NCBI GenBank assembly: GCA_030428745.1
Contig: JAUIEG010000216.1
Span: 1 to 5,430 of the forward strand
DNA: 5,430 bases
From: Alphaproteobacteria bacterium
GTDB lineage: Bacteria > Pseudomonadota > Alphaproteobacteria > Caulobacterales > Parvularculaceae
Direction: 5' to 3'
Position numbers and translations under genes: made by a program. The notes under the pieces were generated by a model, which saw nothing but the letters and a program-made list of their open reading frames with translations, did not search any database and was not told the origin of the DNA. Shown piece after piece: positions 1-4,715 of this stretch (positions are counted from its first letter, which is position 1; the number at the start of each line of letters is the position of its first letter).

Positions 1-1
1 T

Positions 2-175
2 GCGGGCAAGGAACGCCGCAATAAAAAACGCCTGAAACAGGATTTGAAGAAAAACCCTGTCTTCGCCAAAAGAAACCTTCCAGTGGCGATCCTGTTCTGG
101 ACCTTGTGGGCGTTCTCGGTGCTCTATGTGCTGGCGTTTATCTCGACCCTCGTCGAGAGTTTCCTGTTTAGATAA
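2..175 (+). CDS. C-terminal part of a small single-helix membrane protein (5' end outside window)
   Basis: The frame is open from the window edge to a TAA at 173-175 and gives 57 residues; the other two plus frames stop within about 35 bases. The visible part begins with a very basic stretch (KERRNKKRLKQDLKK) and continues into one strongly hydrophobic segment of about 22 residues (roughly VAILFWTLWAFSVLYVLAF), ending SFLFR. The positive-inside rule would place the basic stretch in the cytoplasm with a short outward or membrane-embedded C-terminus. I do not recognise the family and the start is missing, so no function is assigned. It converges on the DUF1192 gene with 46 bp between the two stops. 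Confidence 0.6.
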   Translation, partial: AGKERRNKKRLKQDLKKNPVFAKRNLPVAILFWTLWAFSVLYVLAFISTLVESFLFR

Positions 176-191
176 GAACCAACCGAGCGCT

Positions 192-209
192 TCACGACAT
201 TTGGCGTGA
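192..209. terminator. weak inverted repeat between two convergent genes
   Basis: TCACG (192-196) and CGTGA (205-209) can pair over an 8-base loop in the 46-bp gap between two convergent stop codons. The position suits a bidirectional terminator, but the stem is only 5 bp and no T-tract follows on either strand. Confidence 0.2.
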
Positions 210-221
210 GATAAACCCGCC

Positions 222-416
222 TCAGAACTTGAACAGCTTTTCCGCTTCCGACCGAGTATCCCCGCGGTCGGCTTTTGCTTTTTCACATCGAATGATCTCA
301 GCTTTAAGCGCGTCGATGCGTTCTTCAAGATCGCCGACCGACATCCCGTAGAGATCCTGTTTCGCTAGAAAACCCAGCGTCATATCGGGTTTTTCGTTGA
401 GCGGCTGATCGTCCAT
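222..416 (-). CDS. DUF1192 family small coiled-coil protein
   Basis: This is a 64-residue protein. Residues 25-62 (MSVGDLEERIDALKAEI, then a charged helix ending EAEKLFKF) match the DUF1192 pattern as I know it: a short alphaproteobacterial protein with SV-x-ELEERI-x-x-L-x-AEI-x-R followed by a C-terminal A-x-x-LF. The family is about 60 residues, so this is full length. The sequence predicts one long amphipathic, coiled-coil helix after a roughly 24-residue flexible start. No enzymatic motif is visible and the biochemical role of the family is unknown to me. The start is supported by an AGGGAGG Shine-Dalgarno at 424-430, 7 bases upstream. It is divergent from the quinone oxidoreductase gene across 112 bp; I recall the same pairing in other Alphaproteobacteria, which supports the call. 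Confidence 0.85.
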   Translation of the reverse strand: MDDQPLNEKPDMTLGFLAKQDLYGMSVGDLEERIDALKAEIIRCEKAKADRGDTRSEAEKLFKF

Positions 417-434
417 GACGGAACCTCCCTTTCG

Positions 435-448
435 GCGTGTGCATACGC
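435..448. promoter_or_regulatory. near-perfect palindrome in a divergent intergenic region
   Basis: GCGTGTGCATACGC has six of seven complementary pairs; the exception is a G/T pair. It lies between the divergent DUF1192 and quinone oxidoreductase starts, 19 bases upstream of the DUF1192 start codon, where a shared operator could sit. No regulator is known for it, and a 14-bp imperfect palindrome can arise by chance in GC-rich DNA. Confidence 0.2.
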
Positions 449-528
449 GCTATCTGGCGTCGCGGTCCGGCACTTTGCGAAATCATGGCGATTAAGGCAA
501 GAATGACGAAAAACAGGGAGCGATTCTG

Positions 529-1524
529 ATGGACGACGCCCTTCCCGCGACCATGCAGGCAATTGAAATCACCGAATTCGGCGGACCAGAGGTCCTGAAA
601 ATGACAGAGCGGCCGGTTCCGCGTCCTGAAGGCAATGAGGTGCTGATCCGCGTTGCTGCGGCGGGCGTCAACCGGCCGGAAGTTCTTCAGCGCAAGGGAA
701 TGTATCCGCCCCCGCCCGGCGCCAGCGATTTGCCCGGCCTTGAATGCGCGGGCGAAATCGCGGCTGTGGGCGCGGATGTCAATCACTGGAAACCGGGCGA
801 TCGTGTCTGCGCGCTTCTTACCGGCGGCGGGTATGCGCAATACGCCATCGCCGATGCAGGGTCGTGTTTGCCCGTTCCGGAAAACATCTCCCTTGAAGAC
901 GCCGCCGGTCTTCCCGAAACCGTCTTTACAGTCTGGGCGAATATGTTCGACGACGCCCAACTCAAAAGCGGTGAGACCCTTCTCGTTCATGGGGGAACGA
1001 GCGGTATCGGCGTGACCGCGATACAGCTTGGCAAAGCCTTCGGCGCCAGGGTCATCACGACTTGCGGCACAAAAGAAAAATGTGACGCGGCGCTGAGGAT
1101 CGGCGCGGACGCTGCTTTTCTCTACGAAGAAGATGATTGGGAAGGAGAAATCGCGAAATCCGGCGGCGCCGACGTGGTGCTCGACATGGCCGGCGGCGAC
1201 TTTGTTAATCGCAATCTTGCCTGTCTCAATACAGGCGGGCGCCATGTCTCCATCGCCATGCTTCGCGGCGCCGAGGCGACGATCAATATCTTCGTGATCA
1301 TGCAAAGGCGGCTCCGGCTCACCGGCTCCACCATGAAGTCGCGGCCTTTCCCGGAAAAAGCGCGCCTCGCCGCCGACATCAGGGCGATGGCCTGGCCCAA
1401 GCTCGAAAGCGGCGATTTCCGGCCGGTGATCGACAGGACCTTTCCCCTGGCTGACGCGGCGGAGGCCCATAAACGCATGGAATCCGGCGCTCATATGGGG
1501 AAAATTCTCCTCAAGACCCCTTAA
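529..1524 (+). CDS. NAD(P)H quinone oxidoreductase, PIG3 family (zinc-free MDR)
   Basis: This is a 331-residue medium-chain dehydrogenase/reductase of the zinc-independent quinone oxidoreductase type, predicted to reduce quinones with NADPH in the cytoplasm. The N-terminal GroES-like domain (about 9-130) carries the PIG3 signature NRPEVLQRKGMYPPPPGAS at 48-66 and GLECAGEI at 70-77. The Rossmann domain follows, with the nucleotide loop HGGTSGIG at 154-161 and GAR at 172-174 at the end of the next strand. The GSTMKSR segment near the C-terminus is also typical of the family, and the zinc-ligand Cys cluster of alcohol dehydrogenases is absent. Length matches the usual 325-335. ATG 529 is chosen for the AGGGAG at 515-520, 8 bases upstream; Met9 at 553 is where many homologues begin and is a possible alternative. 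The true substrate is not evident. Confidence 0.93.
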   Translation: MDDALPATMQAIEITEFGGPEVLKMTERPVPRPEGNEVLIRVAAAGVNRPEVLQRKGMYPPPPGASDLPGLECAGEIAAVGADVNHWKPGDRVCALLTGGGYAQYAIADAGSCLPVPENISLEDAAGLPETVFTVWANMFDDAQLKSGETLLVHGGTSGIGVTAIQLGKAFGARVITTCGTKEKCDAALRIGADAAFLYEEDDWEGEIAKSGGADVVLDMAGGDFVNRNLACLNTGGRHVSIAMLRGAEATINIFVIMQRRLRLTGSTMKSRPFPEKARLAADIRAMAWPKLESGDFRPVIDRTFPLADAAEAHKRMESGAHMGKILLKTP

Positions 1525-1530
1525 TTGGAG

Positions 1531-1554
1531 GGAGGCTCCTTGGCGGGAGCCCCC
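1531..1554 (+). terminator. imperfect hairpin after quinone oxidoreductase gene
   Basis: GGCTCC (1534-1539) pairs with GGAGCC (1546-1551) over a 6-base loop, extended by two G-C pairs beyond an A/C mismatch. It begins 7 bases after the stop codon. There is no U-run directly after it, only a TTTATAT stretch 6 bases on, so it is a weak terminator candidate. Its loop also coincides with the proposed -35 of the trcR promoter. Confidence 0.35.
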
Positions 1555-1568
1555 AAACGGTTTATATG
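1540..1568 (+). promoter_or_regulatory. predicted housekeeping-sigma promoter for trcR
   Basis: TTGGCG (1540-1545) and TATATG (1563-1568) are separated by exactly 17 bases, a good match to an alphaproteobacterial sigma-70 promoter. Transcription would start near 1575, giving a leader of about 108 nt before the trcR start codon. This is inferred from sequence alone. The ubiX promoter candidate uses the same TTGGCG hexamer and 17-base spacer. Confidence 0.45.
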
Positions 1569-1578
1569 CCCCGCCAAT

Positions 1579-1591
1579 CGCGTTTAACGCG
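1579..1591. promoter_or_regulatory. perfect 13-bp palindrome at the predicted trcR transcription start
   Basis: CGCGTT-T-AACGCG is a perfect dyad around one central base. It lies about 4-16 bases after the predicted start of the trcR transcript, a classical repressor-operator position. It holds a single TTAA half-site but no second one at the 7-base spacing expected of a full CtrA box. The binding protein is unknown. Confidence 0.35.
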
Positions 1592-1620
1592 TCGCTTTCC
1601 CCGAAAATCCGGCGGTTAGC

Positions 1621-1644
1621 GCGGCTTCCCCGAAGGGAGGCCGC
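1621..1644 (+). promoter_or_regulatory. strong hairpin in the trcR 5' leader
   Basis: GCGGCTTCCC (1621-1630) and GGGAGGCCGC (1635-1644) form a 10-bp stem with one G-U pair and a CGAA tetraloop. The 3' arm contains a Shine-Dalgarno-like GGGAGG that would be buried when folded; the real trcR ribosome site is CGGAG at 1671-1675. A T5 run at 1655-1659 follows 10 bases later, too distant for a standard intrinsic terminator. It may be a leader structure, an mRNA stabiliser or a barrier to read-through from the upstream gene. Confidence 0.45.
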
Positions 1645-1682
1645 CGCCGAAGGCTTTTTGGATAACTTTACGGAGACATGAC

Positions 1683-2384
1683 ATGGCCGACCGTCCGCTG
1701 ATGCCGATTGCAACCGCCGTCTGGCTGATCGACAACACGTCCTTGAGCTTTGACCAGATCGCTGACTTCTGCGGCCTGCATTCGTTGCAGGTGAAAGGCA
1801 TCGCCGACGGCGACGTGGCGGCGGGCGTGCGCGGCATTGACCCCATCACCAACCACCAGCTCACGCGCGAAGAAATCGACAAAGGCGAAGGGGACGAGGC
1901 CTATCGCCTGAAACTGTCGCGGCCGAAAACCATTGTCGCGGAAAAGCCGCGCAAGGGCCCCCGCTACACCCCGGTGTCGAAGCGCCAGAACCGCCCCGAC
2001 GCCATCGCCTGGATGGTGCGCAACCATCCGGAAATTTCCGACGCGCAGATCGCAAAGCTTCTCGGCACGACGAAAACGACCATTACGTCCGTGCGCGACC
2101 GCTCGCACTGGAACACCGCCAACCTTGAGCCGCGCGACCCGGTCGGTCTCGGCCTGTGCTCACAGATGGACCTTGACGCTGTCGTTCGCAAAGCCGCCGC
2201 AAAACGCGCCAAGCTCATGAAGGATCAGCCGCAGCCTGACGCCGGTCCGTCGCTTGAGCCGCTTGCAGAAACCACGCTCGCCGAAGACGAAGCCAACGAG
2301 GCCAAAGAAAAGAAAGTCGACCTCGCCAATGTCTTCGCCGACTTCACCGGCAATTCGGACGACGACAGCGAAGAGAACAATTAG
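1683..2384 (+). CDS. trcR: DUF1013 / TrcR family cell-cycle transcriptional regulator
   Basis: This 233-residue protein matches the alphaproteobacterial DUF1013 family, annotated in current databases as cell cycle transcriptional regulator TrcR. Residues 5-60 (RPLMPIATAVWLIDN, then IADFCGLH and VKGIADGDV) look like a first helix-turn-helix. The KGPRYTPVSKRQNRPDA segment at 91-107 is the family hallmark. Residues 107-140 (AIAWMVRNHPEISDAQIAKL, then GTTKTTI and RDR) look like a second DNA-binding helix-turn-helix, followed by HWN and DPVGLGLCSQMDLD at 152-165. The last 50 residues are a variable acidic tail (DDDSEENN). The ATG at 1683 has GGAG at 1672-1675, 7 bases upstream; an ATG 5 bases earlier runs into a stop at once. 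The stop region overlaps that of the convergent SDR gene. The family call is firm; the regulatory targets cannot be read from this window. Confidence 0.9.
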   Translation: MADRPLMPIATAVWLIDNTSLSFDQIADFCGLHSLQVKGIADGDVAAGVRGIDPITNHQLTREEIDKGEGDEAYRLKLSRPKTIVAEKPRKGPRYTPVSKRQNRPDAIAWMVRNHPEISDAQIAKLLGTTKTTITSVRDRSHWNTANLEPRDPVGLGLCSQMDLDAVVRKAAAKRAKLMKDQPQPDAGPSLEPLAETTLAEDEANEAKEKKVDLANVFADFTGNSDDDSEENN

Positions 2385-3163
2385 GTCTTTTTCTTTTTCG
2401 ATCCGCTCGCATTCGCCGCGAGTTTGCCGCCATCCACATAAACGGTCTGGCCGGTGACATAGGATGCGGCGTCACTGGCGAGGAAAAAGACGACTTCGGC
2501 GACCTCATCGGGGTCGCCGATGCGTTTTAGCGGCGTCGCCTCGCGCTCGCCTTCACGCTCCGCTTCCTCAAGGTCGCCTTTGATGGCGCCGACGCCCACA
2601 AGATTGGCGCGCACCCCGTGGGGCGACATGGCGATGGCGACCGCTTTCGTAAGCTGATGAAGACCGCCCTGCGAGGTTGCGAAGGCCACATGATCGGCTG
2701 CGGCCGTCACCGCCTCGACCGACCCGATATTGACGATCACGCCCGGCGCGTCGGGATTGGCGTTTTCGCCATCGAGGCGTTTTACGAACTGTTTCGCCAC
2801 CGCCTGATTGATCAGAAAGGCGCCGCGAATATTCGCCGCGACGATACGATCAAAATCGTCCTCAGACGTCTTCAAAAATGGCGCCGAAAACTGCGCCATC
2901 ACCGTATGAGCGAGCACATCAATATGTCCGTAATTGTCGATGGCTTCGGCGATGACATTATGCACGTCCAGACGCTTGGTCATGTCGGCATGGACGAACG
3001 CCGCCTCAGCGCCGCCTTCGTTAAGTTGCTTGGCGAACTCCTTGCCCGCTTCTTCTTCGGGGTCGGCCAGCAAAAGCCTGTCGCCGTTTTGCGCAAAACG
3101 CCGCGCACACGCCGCGCCTACGCCGCGCGCCGCGCCAGTGATAATAACCGTTCTCTGGCCCAT
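2381..3163 (-). CDS. SDR-fold protein with degenerate catalytic site (probable pseudoenzyme)
   Basis: This 260-residue protein has the full short-chain dehydrogenase/reductase fold: TGAARGVG nucleotide loop at 9-16, Asp34 at the end of the second strand (suggesting NAD(H)), Asp60, Asn111, Ser148 and the C-terminal GQTVYVDGG at 238-246. However, the catalytic Y-x3-K, expected 13 residues after Ser148, reads F161-ATS-Q165. The NNAG motif is replaced by HTVM at 86-89, and the usual PG after the sixth strand is VG (191-192). The cofactor pocket is therefore kept while the proton-relay Tyr and Lys are missing, so ordinary SDR catalysis is unlikely. The tail ends KKKKT. ATG 3163 has AAGGAG at 3172-3177, 8 bases upstream. 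It lies downstream of a YdcH gene behind a strong hairpin and converges on trcR. Fold certain; activity and role unknown. Confidence 0.88.
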   Translation of the reverse strand: MGQRTVIITGAARGVGAACARRFAQNGDRLLLADPEEEAGKEFAKQLNEGGAEAAFVHADMTKRLDVHNVIAEAIDNYGHIDVLAHTVMAQFSAPFLKTSEDDFDRIVAANIRGAFLINQAVAKQFVKRLDGENANPDAPGVIVNIGSVEAVTAAADHVAFATSQGGLHQLTKAVAIAMSPHGVRANLVGVGAIKGDLEEAEREGEREATPLKRIGDPDEVAEVVFFLASDAASYVTGQTVYVDGGKLAANASGSKKKKT

Positions 3164-3177
3164 AATAGCGGCTCCTT

Positions 3178-3210
3178 AAAACACTGCGGCGCACGTCCTG
3201 TGCGCCGCAG
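3178..3210 (-). terminator. strong intrinsic terminator or attenuator between ydcH-like and SDR genes
   Basis: Read on the minus strand, CTGCGGCGCAC and GTGCGCCGCAG (3200-3210 and 3184-3194) form a perfect 11-bp stem over a 5-base AGGAC loop. TGTTTT follows (3178-3183) and the SDR Shine-Dalgarno AAGGAG begins on the very next base. By structure this is the best rho-independent terminator in the window. It most simply ends the upstream YdcH transcript, but its contact with the SDR ribosome site also allows an attenuator-like role. Confidence 0.7.
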
Positions 3211-3275
3211 CTCATTGCAGAAATTTAGTTTCAAAATGTGTTTCCAGCCGGCCATCGCCGCTGGTGCGAACGCCG

Positions 3276-3455
3276 TCAGTTCAATTTGTTCTGTGTTCGG
3301 AGTTCTTCAAGCTGGTCCTTGATCTTGAGTTTCTGGCGTTTTAGCTCCACCACGCGCATCTCGTCGTAACCCGGAGATTTCGTTTCGGCGGTAATAGCCG
3401 CCTCCAGCTCCTGGTGCCGCCTGTTGAGCGTTTCCATGTGAGCTTTTATCGCCAT
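3276..3455 (-). CDS. DUF465 / YdcH family small protein (first copy)
   Basis: This 59-residue protein begins MAIKAHMETLNRRHQELEAA and ends ELRTQNKLN. It has the DUF465/YdcH pattern: an H-x-E-L-E-x-A-I core at 14-21, a short break near SPGYDE (27-32), then LKRQKLKIKDQLEEL at 38-52, which is two helices forming an antiparallel coiled-coil hairpin. The family is 55-80 residues, so it is complete. A strong AAAGGAGG at 3462-3469, 6 bases from the ATG, fixes the start. No enzymatic role is known to me for the family. It is divergent from ubiX, and a second family member lies on the other side of ubiX. The SDR gene follows on the same strand after 112 bp. Confidence 0.88.
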   Translation of the reverse strand: MAIKAHMETLNRRHQELEAAITAETKSPGYDEMRVVELKRQKLKIKDQLEELRTQNKLN

Positions 3456-3489
3456 AATCGGCCTCCTTTGTTGGGAAATGACACCGCCT

Positions 3490-3519
3490 ATATAAGCATA
3501 AAAAGCCCTGCCCTGTCAC
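3490..3519 (-). promoter_or_regulatory. predicted promoter for the first ydcH-like gene
   Basis: On the minus strand GTGACA (3514-3519) and TTATAT (3490-3495) are separated by 18 bases. Transcription would start near 3483, leaving a leader of about 28 nt that contains the AAAGGAGG ribosome site. The placement fits well; the -35 match is moderate. Confidence 0.4.
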
Positions 3520-3531
3520 GGTTTCTTGGAT

Positions 3532-3543
3532 TAACGACGGTTA
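3532..3543. promoter_or_regulatory. small inverted repeat between divergent promoters
   Basis: TAAC-GACG-GTTA is a 4-bp inverted repeat over a 4-base spacer. It lies about 12 bases from the predicted -35 of the ydcH-like gene on one side and 10 bases from that of ubiX on the other. A shared operator is possible. The flanking bases (TTAA, then TTAG at 6-base spacing) resemble but do not meet the CtrA consensus. Confidence 0.2.
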
Positions 3544-3553
3544 GTCGAATTTG

Positions 3554-3582
3554 TTGGCGGTATGTTCACCAATACGCTATGA
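3554..3582 (+). promoter_or_regulatory. predicted promoter for ubiX and the downstream genes
   Basis: TTGGCG (3554-3559) and CTATGA (3577-3582) are 17 bases apart. Transcription would start near 3589, about 20 bases before the ubiX ATG, so the leader would be short. The ubiX ribosome site is weak (only GAG at 3601-3603), suggesting modest translation. Confidence 0.4.
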
Positions 3583-3609
3583 AATAATCGTCAAGATATT
3601 GAGTTCGCT

Positions 3610-4200
3610 ATGAAAACGACCCGCAGACTGGTTATCGGCGTAACCGGCGCCTCCGGCGCGGTCTATGCTCGCCGGGCGCTTGAAGCGCTCCGGGAAACCG
3701 ATGTGGAGACTCACCTGATTTTGAGCAAGGCGAGCGAGATGACGATTCGCTATGAGCTCGATCAATCGGCGGCGGATTTCGCCGCGCTTGCCGACTGCCG
3801 CTACGCGATCGGCGATGTCGGCGCGCCGGTTTCTTCCGGGTCTTTTAAAACTCTCGGCATGCTGATCGCCCCATGCTCGGTGAAAACCATGTCGGAGATT
3901 GCAACCGGCGTCACGGGAACGCTGTTGTCGCGCGCCGCCGATGTTGTTCTGAAAGAAAAGCGCAAGCTCGTCCTGATGGTCCGCGAAACGCCGTTTCATC
4001 TCGGGCATCTTCGCACCATGACGAACCTTGCGGAAATGGGCGCCGTGATTACGCCGCCCCTGCCCGCCTTCTATGCGGAGCCGCAAAGCGTCGACGATCT
4101 TGTCGACCAGTCCGTCGGCCGCGCGCTCGACCTCTTCGGCATCGAAACGCCTCTGGTCAAACGCTGGGGCGAGGACCTTGAAAAAGGAAGGCGCGGATGA
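3610..4200 (+). CDS. ubiX: flavin prenyltransferase UbiX
   Basis: UbiX transfers dimethylallyl from dimethylallyl phosphate to reduced FMN, making the prenylated FMN cofactor of UbiD-type decarboxylases, including that of ubiquinone synthesis. The 196-residue length is typical. Visible motifs are the FMN-binding TGASGA at 12-17, SSGSF at 75-79, APCSVKTMSEIATG at 87-100, SRAADVVLKE at 107-116 and MVRETP at 123-128. Aligned from memory to Pseudomonas UbiX, the active-site residues Ser15, Glu49, Arg108, Lys115, Glu126, Tyr155, Arg171 and Trp186 are all present with matching spacing, so the enzyme should be active. It is a soluble flavoprotein that forms dodecamers in known cases. No ubiD is in the window. 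The stop overlaps the next start (ATGA), implying translational coupling. Confidence 0.96.
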   Translation: MKTTRRLVIGVTGASGAVYARRALEALRETDVETHLILSKASEMTIRYELDQSAADFAALADCRYAIGDVGAPVSSGSFKTLGMLIAPCSVKTMSEIATGVTGTLLSRAADVVLKEKRKLVLMVRETPFHLGHLRTMTNLAEMGAVITPPLPAFYAEPQSVDDLVDQSVGRALDLFGIETPLVKRWGEDLEKGRRG

Positions 4201-4715
4201 GCAAGCCGAAAGGACACCGGTTCTGGCGATGGTCTCTCAACGCCTACGAACTGTCGGGGGTGAAAAACCGGCTGATCTATCTTCAGGACGATTTCGGATT
4301 TGACGTCAATCTCGCGCTTTGGTGTGTCTGGCGCGCCAGCGAAGGCGAAGCGTTAAGCGTGGATGCGCTGCGCGCCGCTATCCGCGCCACAACGGAATGG
4401 TCGGACGGCGTCGTGGAGCCCTTGCGCGAGGCGCGCATTAACGCCCATGAAATCGGTCCTCCAGAATTTTATACGCTGCTCAAGGAAATAGAGCTGGCCG
4501 GCGAACGTCACGAACAGAATATCCTGTTCAAGCTCTCCCGCCCGGCGTCGCCGATTGAGCGCGAGCCCATGTTGGCGGCGGCGAGAGACAACCTCGCGCG
4601 TTATGCGAGCCTGATGGACGCACCGCGTCGCCACGGCTTTTCAAGCGCATTGCTTCGCGACCTGATCGACCATATTTTCCCCGATGAAAACCAGCAGGCG
4701 GCGGGACAGGCTTAA
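4197..4715 (+). CDS. TIGR02444 / DUF2390 family protein
   Basis: This 172-residue protein begins with FWRWSLNAYELSGV at 9-22 and has the segment LQDDFGFDVNLALWCVW at 29-45. The two together are the signature of the TIGR02444/DUF2390 family (FW-x-x-S-x-x-x-Y near the start and D-x-x-G-x-DVN-x-x-L-x-x-W). The rest is predicted mostly helical with charged surfaces, and no catalytic motif, signal peptide or membrane segment is evident. The family is uncharacterised as far as I know. The start overlaps the ubiX stop by 4 bases (ATGA) and follows a GGAAGG ribosome site at about 4186-4191; the stop overlaps the next start (TAATG). Such coupling suggests co-production with UbiX but does not show a role in flavin prenylation. 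Confidence 0.87.
   Translation: MSKPKGHRFWRWSLNAYELSGVKNRLIYLQDDFGFDVNLALWCVWRASEGEALSVDALRAAIRATTEWSDGVVEPLREARINAHEIGPPEFYTLLKEIELAGERHEQNILFKLSRPASPIEREPMLAAARDNLARYASLMDAPRRHGFSSALLRDLIDHIFPDENQQAAGQA

Noticed and set aside
475..504. Possible promoter TTGCGA / AAGAAT for the quinone oxidoreductase
   Set aside because: Four of six matches in each element with an 18-base spacer, and the start would leave almost no leader. It is too weak to list as a feature.
325..1713. Long minus-strand open frame of 462 codons opposite the quinone oxidoreductase gene
   Set aside because: It runs antisense to a well-recognised gene, has a low-complexity composition rich in Arg, Gly and Phe, matches no family I know, and overlaps the DUF1192 gene. 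It is a by-product of GC-rich codon use.
1668..2108. Minus-strand frame opposite trcR
   Set aside because: Antisense to a confidently identified gene, with no ribosome site and no recognisable motif.
2618..3322. Plus-strand open frame of 234 codons opposite the SDR gene
   Set aside because: It is fully antisense to a gene with clear SDR motifs, its composition (many His and Arg) is not protein-like, and it crosses the terminator hairpin.
3307..3519. Minus-strand 70-codon frame overlapping the first ydcH-like gene
   Set aside because: It shares the same DNA in another frame; the 59-codon frame starting at 3455 has the strong ribosome site and the family match.
3531..3544. CtrA-like box upstream of ubiX (TTAA then TTAG)
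   Set aside because: The spacing is 6 rather than 7 bases and the second half is imperfect; kept only as a small inverted repeat.
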